This document shows positions 8,444 to 17,305 of a DNA stretch of 64,000 nucleotides, piece after piece. Every line of letters begins with the position of its first letter. Position 1 is the stretch's first letter. This stretch comes from Acidisoma sp035492295. GTDB lineage: Bacteria; Pseudomonadota; Alphaproteobacteria; Acetobacterales; Acetobacteraceae. The stretch is from positions 7,567 through 71,566 of the forward strand of contig NZ_DATJJK010000198.1 of the NCBI RefSeq assembly GCF_035492295.1, read 5' to 3'. The translations under genes were made by a program, and so were the position numbers. A model generated the notes under the pieces. It did not search any database. It had not been told where the DNA came from and saw nothing but the letters and a program-made list of their open reading frames with translations.

Positions 8444-10357
8444 TCAGGCGGCGCGAACCCGGCGCCCATTCTCCCATGCCGCGACCAGTTCCTGGAAGCG
8501 GTTCGCCATCTGCTCCACCGCCTCGGCGTCAGAAATCTGCCCCGAGAGCCAGGCCCGCGCCGGCTCGATATGGATGGTGCGGCCCACCGCGAAGCCCTTC
8601 ACCACCGGGACACCGGCGCAGGCCCGGAAGGATTCGGCGAGATCGGCCATCGGCGCCTCCAGACCCAGCACCAGCACGCCGCGGCAATAGACGTCATTCG
8701 CCGTGATCGTCTCATTGATCCGGCTCCAGGCGGCGGCGCTTTTCTGCGGCTCGAGCTTCCACCAGTCGGGTTTGATGCCAAGATCGTAGATCCGCTGGAT
8801 GACCCGGGGAATGGTGTCGTCAATCAGCGAACCGTGCTTGCCAGCGATGATCTCGATCAGAAGATCGCGCCCCTGGATCCGACAGGCGTCATAGACGCGA
8901 GCAAGCTCCCGCTCCTGCCGCAGACGCAGATCCTCCGGATCGTCAGGGTGGTAGAAGCAGAGGCATTTCACGACCTGCGCCATCGGCCACTCGGTAAGAT
9001 GAGCACCGAGGCTGCCGCCGGCCTCGAAATCCAGCGGCCGGGAGCCGGTGCGCTCCACCGGCCGCGCGGTCCAGAGATTGTGATCAGCGGCGCGGAACAG
9101 CGCTTCGCGCCCGTAGCGGCCGTCGATGAACATGCCGAAACCCGGCCGGCCGGCCGCCACCCGCGCCGCCGCCTGCACGGCAAGCACCTTGAAATCCGAA
9201 ATCTTCTCGAACGGCGCGCCAACTTCGCTTGCGACCGTTTCGAGTTGCACGCGATGGTCGATGGCGAGTGCCATGATGCCGGGTGGGCTCGCAGTCCGCG
9301 TCGTCGCCCAATGGATATGGTTCAGATCCGCGTCGAAACGCAGCGCCCGCTGCTTGCTGCCGTGTGCGAGGAAATATTCGAGTTCGGGAAAGGTCGGGAT
9401 TTCGGGCGAGCAGAGCAGCCGGGACACCGCGAAGGCGCCGCAGGCATTGGCATAGGCACAGCAGGTTTCGAGCGTTTCCCCACGCAGCCAGCCGCGCAGG
9501 AAGCCGGACATGAAACTGTCCCCCGCCCCGAGCACATTATAGACCTCCACGGGGAAGCCCGGACCGCGCACGCCCTCCTCCAGACTATCGGGAATGGCAT
9601 CAGGGAAGACCACGCAACCCATCGGCCCACGCTTGCAAACGATGACGGCGGCGGAAGCCGCGCGGATCTTGCGGATCGCCTCCAGCGTATCCTCGGACCC
9701 GCCGGCCACATGCAGCTCTTCCTCGGTGCCGACGATGAGGTCGCAAAGCGGCAGCACGGGCGCCAGATGCGCAGTCACCGCATCAGAGCGGATATAGCGG
9801 CTCTCGCCCGCATCGTGGCCCGCCAGCCCCCAGAGGTTGGGGCGATAATCGACATCGAAGATGACCCGCCTGCCATGCTGCTTCGCGATGCGCATCGCCT
9901 TGAACTGCGCGGCCGCCGTATCCTCGCGCGCGAAATGGGTGCCGGTGACAACGACAGCGCCGGCCGAGGCGACGAACCCCTCGTCCACATCCGCCTCGCA
10001 CAGCGCCATGTCCGCGCAGTTGTCGCGATAGAAGATAAGCGGAAAGGTACTGCTGTCGCGCACGCCGAGTAGGACGAGGGCGGTGAGCCGCTTGGGATCG
10101 ACGGTGACGCCGCGCGTCTCCACTCCTTCGCGCGCCAATTGCTCGAGGATGAAGCGGCCGACCTGCTCATCCCCGACCCGGGTCAGCAGGGCAGAGCGCA
10201 GGCCGAGACGCGCGGTGCCGACCGCGATATTGGCGGGGCAGCCGCCGATCGCTTTGCTGAAGGAGCCCATATCCTCGAGACGCCCGCCGATCTGCTGCCC
10301 GTAGAGATCCAGGGAGCAGCGGCCGATCGTGATGAGGTCGAGCGTGGGAGCGGCCAT
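8444..10357 (-). CDS. iolC: 5-dehydro-2-deoxygluconokinase fused to a DUF2090 aldolase-like domain (IolC)
   Basis: A 637-residue two-domain protein. Residues about 1-320 are a PfkB sugar kinase with LDLYGQQIGGRLEDM and the anion-hole motif GAGDSFMSGFLRG, phosphorylating 2-deoxy-5-keto-gluconate. Residues about 330-637 are a DUF2090 domain (LAIDHRVQLE, VKCLCFYHPDDP, ELLIEIIAGK-like, VYCRGVLVLGLE). In alphaproteobacteria this domain is thought to supply the following aldolase step, yielding malonate semialdehyde and dihydroxyacetone phosphate. No separate iolJ is visible, which fits the fusion doing both steps. ATG 10357 follows a GGGA ribosome site and gives MAAPTLDLITIGR. Confidence 0.93.
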   Translation of the reverse strand: MAAPTLDLITIGRCSLDLYGQQIGGRLEDMGSFSKAIGGCPANIAVGTARLGLRSALLTRVGDEQVGRFILEQLAREGVETRGVTVDPKRLTALVLLGVRDSSTFPLIFYRDNCADMALCEADVDEGFVASAGAVVVTGTHFAREDTAAAQFKAMRIAKQHGRRVIFDVDYRPNLWGLAGHDAGESRYIRSDAVTAHLAPVLPLCDLIVGTEEELHVAGGSEDTLEAIRKIRAASAAVIVCKRGPMGCVVFPDAIPDSLEEGVRGPGFPVEVYNVLGAGDSFMSGFLRGWLRGETLETCCAYANACGAFAVSRLLCSPEIPTFPELEYFLAHGSKQRALRFDADLNHIHWATTRTASPPGIMALAIDHRVQLETVASEVGAPFEKISDFKVLAVQAAARVAAGRPGFGMFIDGRYGREALFRAADHNLWTARPVERTGSRPLDFEAGGSLGAHLTEWPMAQVVKCLCFYHPDDPEDLRLRQERELARVYDACRIQGRDLLIEIIAGKHGSLIDDTIPRVIQRIYDLGIKPDWWKLEPQKSAAAWSRINETITANDVYCRGVLVLGLEAPMADLAESFRACAGVPVVKGFAVGRTIHIEPARAWLSGQISDAEAVEQMANRFQELVAAWENGRRVRAA

Positions 10358-10472
10358 GGGGAATCCCTTTCTGGCGGATCGGTCCAACCGGCCATGGCAG
10401 CGGCGCGGAAGGGTTAGGCGTTTCCTGGAACAGCGGCTTCACGCCGCCTTTGCTTCTGGAAAAATAAAACCA

Positions 10473-11375
10473 CTATTCCAAATCCTCGTCAATCCGGTCC
10501 GAATTTTCCTTTTTCTCATCCCGCCGAATTGGCGGCAGATCGCCCGAACGCTTGCTGACCAGCGCGATGGCAAGCGTCGTGGCCAGGGCGAAGGAGGCCG
10601 AAAGCGACCGGAAACCGCCATAATCGGCCTCAGCCACCTCCAACCAGACGGAGGAGACCTGGACCAGCGGCGAAAAGGGCGAATCGGTAATGCCGACCAC
10701 GGGAACGCCGCGCTGGAAGGCCGCGCGCGCCGTCGCCAGCGTCTCCGTCGCGTAAGGCGTGAAGCTGACGGCAAGCAACACGTCCTCAGGTTCGATCAGA
10801 TCGGTCTGCCGCGCGCCGAGGCCGCCGAGCTGGTCCACCAGATCGCAGCGCGCGCCAAGCTTCTGCAGCGCATAAAGGAGATAGACCGCAACCGGAAAGG
10901 CTCGCCGGACGCCCACGATATGGATGGTGTGCGCGGCGGCCAGCCGCTCGACCGCCTGCTCCAGCGCGTCGACATCGACACTCTGCCGAAAGTCCCGCGC
11001 AGACGCGCAGGAAGCTTCGACCAGCCCGTCCAGCAGGCTCAGCGCGTCGCCACCCTGATTGTCCTCATGCAGCGCCTCGAGGCGCAGGTTGTAGTCAGGC
11101 CAGCGATTTCGGGCATGGGACTGGAAGACGAGTTGCAGCTCGGAAAAGCCTGAATAGCCCAGCGCCTGGGCGAAGCGGATCATGGTGGAAGGCTGCACAT
11201 GAGCGAGCTTGGCGAGTTCGGCGACGCGACCGAAGGCGATCTCCTGCGGGTGCTGGACCGCGAAATCCGCGACCTGCACCAGCCGCTTGGGCAGACTGTC
11301 CCGTCTCTCGAGAATGAGCGCCCGCAGCGCGCGGAAATCACGCGGCACTGCGCCCTCCTGCGGCGCCGCCGTCAT
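10473..11375 (-). CDS. iolR: RpiR-family transcriptional regulator of inositol catabolism (IolR-like)
   Basis: A 300-residue RpiR/MurR regulator. The N-terminal helix-turn-helix is about residues 5-80 (AFGRVAELAKLAHVQPSTMIRFAQALGYSGF), followed by a C-terminal SIS sugar-phosphate domain (HTIHIVGVRRAFPVA, LAVSFTPYATETL). It is probably a repressor released by an inositol intermediate, as for Sinorhizobium IolR. ATG 11375 follows GAGGAGGAGG and matches family length; an in-frame ATG at 11450 with GGGAG is the alternative (325 residues). The gene is 115 bp upstream of iolC with no terminator seen, so it may be cotranscribed with iolCDEBA. Confidence 0.92.
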   Translation of the reverse strand: MTAAPQEGAVPRDFRALRALILERRDSLPKRLVQVADFAVQHPQEIAFGRVAELAKLAHVQPSTMIRFAQALGYSGFSELQLVFQSHARNRWPDYNLRLEALHEDNQGGDALSLLDGLVEASCASARDFRQSVDVDALEQAVERLAAAHTIHIVGVRRAFPVAVYLLYALQKLGARCDLVDQLGGLGARQTDLIEPEDVLLAVSFTPYATETLATARAAFQRGVPVVGITDSPFSPLVQVSSVWLEVAEADYGGFRSLSASFALATTLAIALVSKRSGDLPPIRRDEKKENSDRIDEDLE

Positions 11376-11466
11376 CGCCTCCTCCTCAGCCTCGCCAAAG
11401 CTCTGCGGCGAACCCCCGCCATGGGACCCTCCGCCATCCTCAATCGTCATGCAGCTGCATCTCCCG

Positions 11467-11503
11467 TTGACAACCGATAGACCAAATGGAATGTTTCTTC
11501 CAT
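11467..11503 (+). promoter_or_regulatory. IolR operator with -35 element in the iolR-iolG divergent region
   Basis: ATGGAA-TGTTTC-TTCCAT at 11486-11503 is a perfect 6-bp-arm palindrome containing GGAA-N6-TTCC, the motif reported for the RpiR-type inositol repressor IolR of Sinorhizobium meliloti. A consensus -35 TTGACA lies at 11467-11472 on the plus strand. The operator therefore covers the expected -10 region of an iolG promoter, which suits repression. A further half site ATTCCAT follows at about 11506. Confidence 0.75.
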
Positions 11504-11687
11504 ATATTCCATCAAGAAATAAAGACGCTCCAAGCGCACTGGGAGGCGCCGGCTTACCGAAGACCCCACCTCAGGCTCCTGATGCCCCGGTCGCGGCCCG
11601 GATGGAAGGTGTCCGCGCCGTGGAGTTAGAGGGTCCGGCACCGACTACGTCCCAAGAAGACACGCCCAACACGAAAGAAACGTCACC

Positions 11688-12680
11688 ATGATCCGCTTTT
11701 CCGTCCTCGGCTGCGGCCGCATCGGCACCATGCACGCCCGCAACCTCGCCCGGCATCCGCAGGCCCGCCTCACCTCGGTCTTCGACGTCTTCACCAAGGC
11801 CTCGGACGCCATGGCCGCCGAGCTCGGCGTCAAGGCCGCTGCCTCGATCGACGAGGTATTGGCCGACCCCGAGGTCGATGCCGTGCTCATCGCGACCTCG
11901 ACCGACACCCATGTCGAGCTGATCACCCGCGCTGCCCGCGCCGGCAAGGCTATCCTTTGCGAGAAGCCGATCGCGCTCGACATGGCCAAGGTCGAGCAGT
12001 GCTGGGGCGAGATTCGCGATCTCGGCGCGACCGTCATGATCGGCTTCAACCGCCGTTTCGATCCCTCCTTTCGCGCCGTGCATGACCGCATGATGGCGGG
12101 CGAGATCGGCAAGCTGGAGCAGGTCATCATCACCAGCCGCGACCCCGGCCCGCCGCCGATCGCCTATATTAACGTCTCTGGCGGTCTGTTCCGCGACATG
12201 ACCATCCACGACTTCGACCTCGCCCGCTACTTCGCCGGCGAGATCGTGGAAGTGCAGGCCTTCGGCGCCAATCTCGTGGACCCCGCGATCAAGGCAGCCG
12301 GCGATATCGACGCCGCGATGGTGACGATGCGGGCCGCCTCCGGCGCCCTCGTCCACATCAATAACAGCCGCCGCGCCTCCTACGGCTACGACCAGAGGCT
12401 CGAGGTTTTCGGCGAAAAGGGCATGCTGATCGCCGGCAACCGCACGGCGACGACGGTACAGTCCTTCTCCGCCAGCGGCACTGGTCAGGGCGATGTCGTT
12501 CTGCCCTTCTTCATCGAGCGTTATGCCGAGGCCTATGCCGCCGAAGTCGGCCATTTCGTGGAGAGCGTCGCAGCCCGCACCACGCCGCTCACGAGCTTCC
12601 GGGATGGGGCAGAAGCGCTGCGGCTTGCCGATGCGGCGCTCGAAAGCCTTTCTACCGGCCGCGTCGTGAAACTCGGCTGA
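11688..12680 (+). CDS. iolG: Inositol 2-dehydrogenase IolG
   Basis: This NAD-dependent enzyme oxidises myo-inositol to 2-keto-myo-inositol, the first step. The 330-residue Gfo/Idh/MocA protein has an N-terminal Rossmann motif GCGRIGTMHARNLA and the catalytic lysine in EKPIALD. It also has FNRRFDPSF and the active-site DxxxH-type sequence MTIHDFDLARYF typical of inositol dehydrogenases. It is transcribed divergently from iolR across the operator and is followed after 10 bp by an epimerase-like gene. Confidence 0.94.
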   Translation: MIRFSVLGCGRIGTMHARNLARHPQARLTSVFDVFTKASDAMAAELGVKAAASIDEVLADPEVDAVLIATSTDTHVELITRAARAGKAILCEKPIALDMAKVEQCWGEIRDLGATVMIGFNRRFDPSFRAVHDRMMAGEIGKLEQVIITSRDPGPPPIAYINVSGGLFRDMTIHDFDLARYFAGEIVEVQAFGANLVDPAIKAAGDIDAAMVTMRAASGALVHINNSRRASYGYDQRLEVFGEKGMLIAGNRTATTVQSFSASGTGQGDVVLPFFIERYAEAYAAEVGHFVESVAARTTPLTSFRDGAEALRLADAALESLSTGRVVKLG

Positions 12681-12690
12681 GGAGAGGATC

Positions 12691-13515
12691 ATGGCTCGCA
12701 AGCTTGGCGTCTGCACCTGGACCTACGGGCCGCGACCGCTGGCCGAGATTGCAGCATCCCTTGCGGCCCTCGGCTATGACGGCGTGGAACTGCACGGCGA
12801 TCTCGAAACCTTCCGCGCGGGTGACACCGCGCGGCTGCTCGCCGATCACGGCCTTTCCATCCTCTCTCTCACGCCCGCGGATTGCGACCCTTCCCATCCC
12901 GATCAGGCCGTGAGAGCGGCGGCGGTCGATTATTACCGCCGCCTGATCGACTTCGCGGCCGAGGCGCGGGAGGTGGCGGGCGGCGCCCCCGTCGTCTCCT
13001 TCCACGGCCTCGTCACCCGCATCAAGCCAATCGCAAGCCAGGAGGAAGAGGATCGCCATCTGGTGGATTCCGTGCGGGCGGTGGACGCCCACGCGACAGC
13101 GGCGGGTGTGCCGATGGTCTATGAAGTGCTCAACCGCTACGAATCGCATCAGATCAACACCGGCGCCCAGGCGCTGGCCCTGCTGCAAGAGGCCGGCGCG
13201 AAGGCCATGACCGTGCTGCTGGACGCCTATCACATGAATATCGAGGAACGTGACCTGCCAGCCGCCATCCTGCAGGTCGGGTCGAAGCTGGGTCTTTTTC
13301 ATGTCGCTGATTCGAACCGCGAGGCGATTGGCCGGGGCCATACTGACTTCCCGGCGATCATCGCGGCCTTGGATGCGGCGGCCTATGCCGGTCCCATTAT
13401 CGTCGAATGCACGGCGACAGGCCCCAACCCTTTCACCCCCGTGAAAGGGCCGGACTATTTGGCGATGCAGGAGACCTTTCTCCGCGAAAGCCGCGAGTGG
13501 CTTGCCGCCGCCTGA
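12691..13515 (+). CDS. Sugar isomerase/epimerase, xylose-isomerase-like TIM barrel (IolI/tagatose-3-epimerase type)
   Basis: A 274-residue PF01261 TIM barrel. Metal/catalytic residues are visible in VYEVLNRYESHQINT (first Glu), LLDAYHMNIEE (Asp/His) and GLFHVADSNREAIGRGHTDF, with the last Glu in PIIVECTATGPNPF. The E-LNRYE and D-HMNIEE patterns are those of D-tagatose/psicose 3-epimerases rather than of IolE. It sits 10 bp after iolG, so it may interconvert inososes (as IolI does for chiro-inositol use) or epimerise a keto-sugar. The exact substrate is open. Confidence 0.85.
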   Translation: MARKLGVCTWTYGPRPLAEIAASLAALGYDGVELHGDLETFRAGDTARLLADHGLSILSLTPADCDPSHPDQAVRAAAVDYYRRLIDFAAEAREVAGGAPVVSFHGLVTRIKPIASQEEEDRHLVDSVRAVDAHATAAGVPMVYEVLNRYESHQINTGAQALALLQEAGAKAMTVLLDAYHMNIEERDLPAAILQVGSKLGLFHVADSNREAIGRGHTDFPAIIAALDAAAYAGPIIVECTATGPNPFTPVKGPDYLAMQETFLRESREWLAAA

Positions 13516-13526
13516 GCCGCCGGTGT

Positions 13527-13540
13527 CCCCCGCTTGGGGG
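13527..13540. terminator. Short hairpin between convergent iolG unit and pqiC
   Basis: CCCCC-GCTT-GGGGG forms a five-pair stem with a tetraloop 11 bp after the epimerase stop. There is no T-run; it is possibly a bidirectional Rho-assisted terminator. Confidence 0.4.
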
Positions 13541-13556
13541 TACCCAGCCGGGGCGC

Positions 13557-14135
13557 CTAGCGGGCAAGCGCCTCGGCGACACGGTCGGAGAGGCGGCCCA
13601 GAGCGACGCTCATAGACGCGGCCTGCGCCGTTACACCCTTGCCTGTCACGGGGACGACGAAGCGAATCCCCTCCGTCACCGTCGCGCGCGGCTTGTGCGC
13701 GAAGCTGACCCCCATCTGCGCGACTAACACGACGCTGCCGTTCACGGCCTCGTCGAAGCGCGTGATGTTGATCGCGACGGTTGCATTCGGGCGGACATCG
13801 ACGGCGCTCGCCTCCGTGAACACGGTTGTGGCGGGCAGGCGCTGCTCGATTTCGGCCGACAGCACGCGCCCGAGCATGGCGGTAAAGGGTTCGCCCCACC
13901 AGTCGTTGGTCGCGACCTCGATGTGATACCCCTCCGAGGAACGGACGATCGCCTTGCGATCGAGATAGGGGGCGACCGCGATATCCTGCAGCAGCACGGT
14001 GTGCGGTCCGCCAGGCCGCACCACGCCCGGCACGGCGTCAAGCGTGAGGAGGTCGGGATTGGGCGAGCCGCACCCCGCCGGAAGAGCTGCGAGGACCAGG
14101 AGACTGAGAGAAAACTGTCGGCGCGTCGGCATCAT
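13557..14135 (-). CDS. pqiC: PqiC-type lipoprotein of the PqiABC envelope transport system
   Basis: A 192-residue protein with a lipoprotein signal ending in LPAGC (Cys about 22), followed by the ABC-transport-auxiliary lipoprotein domain (PF03886): LLTLDAVPG, VLLQDIAVAPYLDRKAIV and the C-terminal alternating strands. In E. coli PqiC sits in the outer membrane and binds PqiB. The length is close to E. coli PqiC (187). It follows pqiB with a 4-bp overlap. Confidence 0.88.
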   Translation of the reverse strand: MMPTRRQFSLSLLVLAALPAGCGSPNPDLLTLDAVPGVVRPGGPHTVLLQDIAVAPYLDRKAIVRSSEGYHIEVATNDWWGEPFTAMLGRVLSAEIEQRLPATTVFTEASAVDVRPNATVAINITRFDEAVNGSVVLVAQMGVSFAHKPRATVTEGIRFVVPVTGKGVTAQAASMSVALGRLSDRVAEALAR

Positions 14136-15823
14136 TTCTCCATTCCCGTGTTCGTGCGGCCGCGGAGCAACGCTTCCGGATGGCTCGCGAGCAAATCGGC
14201 CAGCGTCCGGAAGGACTGAGCCATGTCATTGAATTGCGCCATCAAGCGATCAAGCTGGCGGCTGAAATGGCTGTCCGCGCCATAGCCCGTATTGGCGGAC
14301 ACCAGCACGGTGTTGAGGCTGCCGACGGCGGTCTTCAACTGCTTCGTCAACTGCGGCAGGCTTTTGAGAGCCGGCCCGACATCCGTATTGAGCTGCTTGA
14401 CGAGCGTTTCCGACTGAACCAGCGTTTTCGACAGCGCACTCACTGCCTGCTTGGTCTCAGGCCCGTTCGTGATCTTGTTCAGCCCGTCGAGCATCGATGT
14501 CAGGCTCGCGGACATCTGGTCGAACGGCATGGCGTTGATCTTGTTGAGCAGGCTGGTGACTGAAGAACTGATCGAATCGAAGGCGCCCGGCGCGGTCGGG
14601 AAAACGATATCCGTGCCCTGGACCGTCACGTCGGCCTTGGGCGCGTCGGGCACGTCGACAATCGCGATCTCGCTCTGCCCGGTGAGCAGATTAGCCTTCT
14701 GGATCTGGGCGCGGGCGCCGCGAGCGACGAGGATGCGCAGATTGGTGAGCGGGCCGGCGGCCACCACCTCCTGGTTGATGTTCTTGATGCGCTGGGGCTG
14801 AATCTCGAAATGCACCGGCGCCAGGATCTGGTGTGATTTGGCATCGTAGACCATGTCGACGCCAGTGACCTCGCCGATTTTGAGCCCGTGCAGGGTGACG
14901 GGCGAACCGGGTCCAAGCCCCGCGACAGATCCGGTGAAATAGGAGACGAAATTGACCTTGCGGTCATAAACCGCCTGCTTGGCGTCATCCTGACTGAGAT
15001 AGAGCGGAAATTCATGGTTGGGAGCGCTCTCGGCGTTCTGCGTCGATTCGTCGGGCGTCGAGAAGGCAACCCCGCCGAGCAGCAGCGCATTGAGCGACTG
15101 CACCTGAACCTGCACCCCCTCCGCACCGAGATTGATGGAAAGCCCGGAGGCATTCCAGAACTGGCTGTCGTCTTGGACGTAGGCGTCATACGGCGCGCGG
15201 ACGAAGGCATGAATCGTCACCTCCCGCGCCATGTCCCCGATGTCCCAGCCAAGAATCTGGCCGACCTGGAGATCCCGGAAGAACACCGGCGCGCCCAGCG
15301 AGACGGAGCCGATGCGCTTGGCCTGCAGAAGAAAGGTGCGGCCGGGGATTGCGGATTGCAGCACGGGCGGGTCTTCGAGGCCGACGAAATGGGTCGCGGA
15401 CTTGCCGCGCGCGGCACCCGGCAGAAGATCGATATAGGGACCCGAGAGCAGCGTGCCGAGACCGGAAAAACTGCCCGCGAAGAAGCGCGGCCGCACGATC
15501 CAGAATTTGGTTTGGTCCGAGATCAGCGGCGTCGCATCCCGCGTCATCTGTACCGTGACGTTCACATGGTTCATGTCCGGGGTGAGCTTCACCGCGGTCA
15601 CGGTGCCGAGCGTCACATCCCGGTGCTTGACGACGGATTGCCCCGCCGTCAGCCCATCGCCCTGGTCGAAGGTGATGGTGACCTTGGGGCCACGCTTCGC
15701 ATAGGTGTCCCAGACCAGCCAACCGCCGACGGCGAGGCTGATGGCGGGGATCGCCCAGATGAGGGAGATGCGGCGCCGCCCTCGCGTTCTAACGGCGGCT
15801 GTTTCCATGGGGGCTTCGCTCAT
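14132..15823 (-). CDS. pqiB: Intermembrane transport protein PqiB (three MCE domains)
   Basis: A 563-residue protein (E. coli PqiB is 546). One N-terminal membrane helix (ISLIWAIPAISLAVGGWLVW) is followed by repeated MCE/MlaD domains, recognisable from KVTITFDQGDGLTAGQSVVKHRDVTLGTV, then PVFFRDLQVGQILGW and PVTLHGLKIGEVTGV. A long C-terminal helical region would form the periplasm-spanning needle. It is predicted to shuttle lipids between membranes with PqiA and PqiC. ATG 15823 overlaps the pqiA stop by 4 bp (ATGA), which fixes the start. Confidence 0.95.
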   Translation of the reverse strand: MSEAPMETAAVRTRGRRRISLIWAIPAISLAVGGWLVWDTYAKRGPKVTITFDQGDGLTAGQSVVKHRDVTLGTVTAVKLTPDMNHVNVTVQMTRDATPLISDQTKFWIVRPRFFAGSFSGLGTLLSGPYIDLLPGAARGKSATHFVGLEDPPVLQSAIPGRTFLLQAKRIGSVSLGAPVFFRDLQVGQILGWDIGDMAREVTIHAFVRAPYDAYVQDDSQFWNASGLSINLGAEGVQVQVQSLNALLLGGVAFSTPDESTQNAESAPNHEFPLYLSQDDAKQAVYDRKVNFVSYFTGSVAGLGPGSPVTLHGLKIGEVTGVDMVYDAKSHQILAPVHFEIQPQRIKNINQEVVAAGPLTNLRILVARGARAQIQKANLLTGQSEIAIVDVPDAPKADVTVQGTDIVFPTAPGAFDSISSSVTSLLNKINAMPFDQMSASLTSMLDGLNKITNGPETKQAVSALSKTLVQSETLVKQLNTDVGPALKSLPQLTKQLKTAVGSLNTVLVSANTGYGADSHFSRQLDRLMAQFNDMAQSFRTLADLLASHPEALLRGRTNTGMEK

Positions 15824-17130
15824 TGGCTCCTGCCGGCGCTGGCTGCATCCCACATCACCCGGGGATCGAAGGCTTCCGCTGCGAAGATCGTGAGGATCAC
15901 GACCCCCGCGAAGGCGACCGCGCCGACACCCGGCTCGATCGTCACGATGGCGCCGAACTGGACCAGCGCCACAAGAATGGATTCCATGAAAATGTCGATC
16001 ATCGACCAGCGGCCGATAACAGCGATGATGCGATAGAGCCGCACGCGATCGACCAGCCGCTCATCACGGCTGAACTGCGTCATCACAAGCAGGATGGCGA
16101 GGCCGAGCAACTTCAGCATCGGCACCATGATGCTGGCGATGAAGACAATGGCGGCGAGCGGATACATTTTTGCCGCGACCAGCTCCTCCACCCCGCCCAG
16201 GATCGTGCTCGGCATGCCCGATCCCATCTGCACGACGGTCAGCACCGGATAGACATTGGCGGGAATGTAGAGCACGGCAGCGGCGATCAGAAGCGCCCAG
16301 CAACGCGCGATGCCGCGCGGCTTGCGATCATGGAGCAGGCTGCCGCAGCGCCGGCATTCATGCGGCCCTGCACCTTCGGCGACGGCGACTTTCTCGCAGG
16401 TCTCGCAGGCGAGGAACGTCCGCTGGCGGCCTGCCTGCATCGCCGTGCCGGCCGGCGTGGGGGCCGGGGGATGTTGCGTGATGCCGCGCCGTTCCATCTC
16501 CTCCCAGACTGCCTGCCGGTCGAGCGTCGCGTCCGCCGCCACCATGGCGATCATCAGCCCGACCAGAGCAAAAACGGCATAGCCTACGTCGATGTGCACC
16601 ATGTCGACAAGTTTGACGTAGGCAACAAAAACGCCGAGCAGATAGACTTCCACCATCGCCCAGGCGCGCAGGCGCTCCACCAGGCCGAAGACGCGAGGCA
16701 GGTGGCGCGGCGGCCGCGGCAAGCGCAACCCAATGAGAACATAGGCGGTACCGAGGAGTTTCAGAAAGGGTGCGCCGACCGTTGTGAAGATCACGACCAG
16801 GGCGAGTTCCCAGATGCCTTGTTGGGTCAGCCGTTCCGGCCCGCTGAAGAGATCGGCGCCCAGCGAGATGCCCGATGTGCTCACCCGCATCAGCGGCATG
16901 GAGCAGGCGATGGCGAAGCAGAGAAGCGCCGTCAGCGTCATGGCCAGGCAGCGGCCGAGAGAATCGTGCTGCACCCGCCTGAGCGTCACACCACAGCGCG
17001 CGCAGAGAACCACCGCCGGCGGCGTCATTGCCGGTACGCGCTGCAGCAATCCGCAGTGACGGCAGATGAGGGGATGCGGTTCCGTCGTCGTATCGGACGG
17101 GGCATCCTCGACGAGAGATGAGAATGCCAT
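15820..17130 (-). CDS. pqiA: Inner-membrane protein PqiA
   Basis: A 436-residue membrane protein with two PqiA domains (PF04403). Each domain is headed by a zinc-ribbon: CRHC...CARC near residues 23-45 and CETC...CRRC near 235-260, and each has four predicted membrane helices. It is the inner-membrane partner of PqiB. E. coli PqiA is 417 residues. It is the first gene of pqiABC, which shares a divergent intergenic region with the following lipoprotein gene. Confidence 0.93.
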   Translation of the reverse strand: MAFSSLVEDAPSDTTTEPHPLICRHCGLLQRVPAMTPPAVVLCARCGVTLRRVQHDSLGRCLAMTLTALLCFAIACSMPLMRVSTSGISLGADLFSGPERLTQQGIWELALVVIFTTVGAPFLKLLGTAYVLIGLRLPRPPRHLPRVFGLVERLRAWAMVEVYLLGVFVAYVKLVDMVHIDVGYAVFALVGLMIAMVAADATLDRQAVWEEMERRGITQHPPAPTPAGTAMQAGRQRTFLACETCEKVAVAEGAGPHECRRCGSLLHDRKPRGIARCWALLIAAAVLYIPANVYPVLTVVQMGSGMPSTILGGVEELVAAKMYPLAAIVFIASIMVPMLKLLGLAILLVMTQFSRDERLVDRVRLYRIIAVIGRWSMIDIFMESILVALVQFGAIVTIEPGVGAVAFAGVVILTIFAAEAFDPRVMWDAASAGRSQ

Positions 17131-17305
17131 CAGGGAAGACGCCCGAACCTCACATGCTGAATCCCTGGTTGACGGTCCTGCCGCCTGTTTTCACATTCGT
17201 CACGACCTGATAGCGTTTCGGCGAGGGCGTCAAGCCGCAAGTCGGTGGCGTTGTTCGATGACAACGGCGTGCGGCCATCCCCGTTTCGATGATGGAAGAG
17301 AGAGC

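Noticed and set aside
11571..12716. A 381-codon minus-strand frame opposite iolG
   Set aside because: iolG carries the Rossmann and EKP motifs and a clear operator upstream; the complement has none.
15823..17121. A 432-codon open frame on the plus strand opposite pqiA
   Set aside because: pqiA has zinc ribbons, membrane helices and operon overlaps; the opposite frame is low-complexity His/Asp/Arg.
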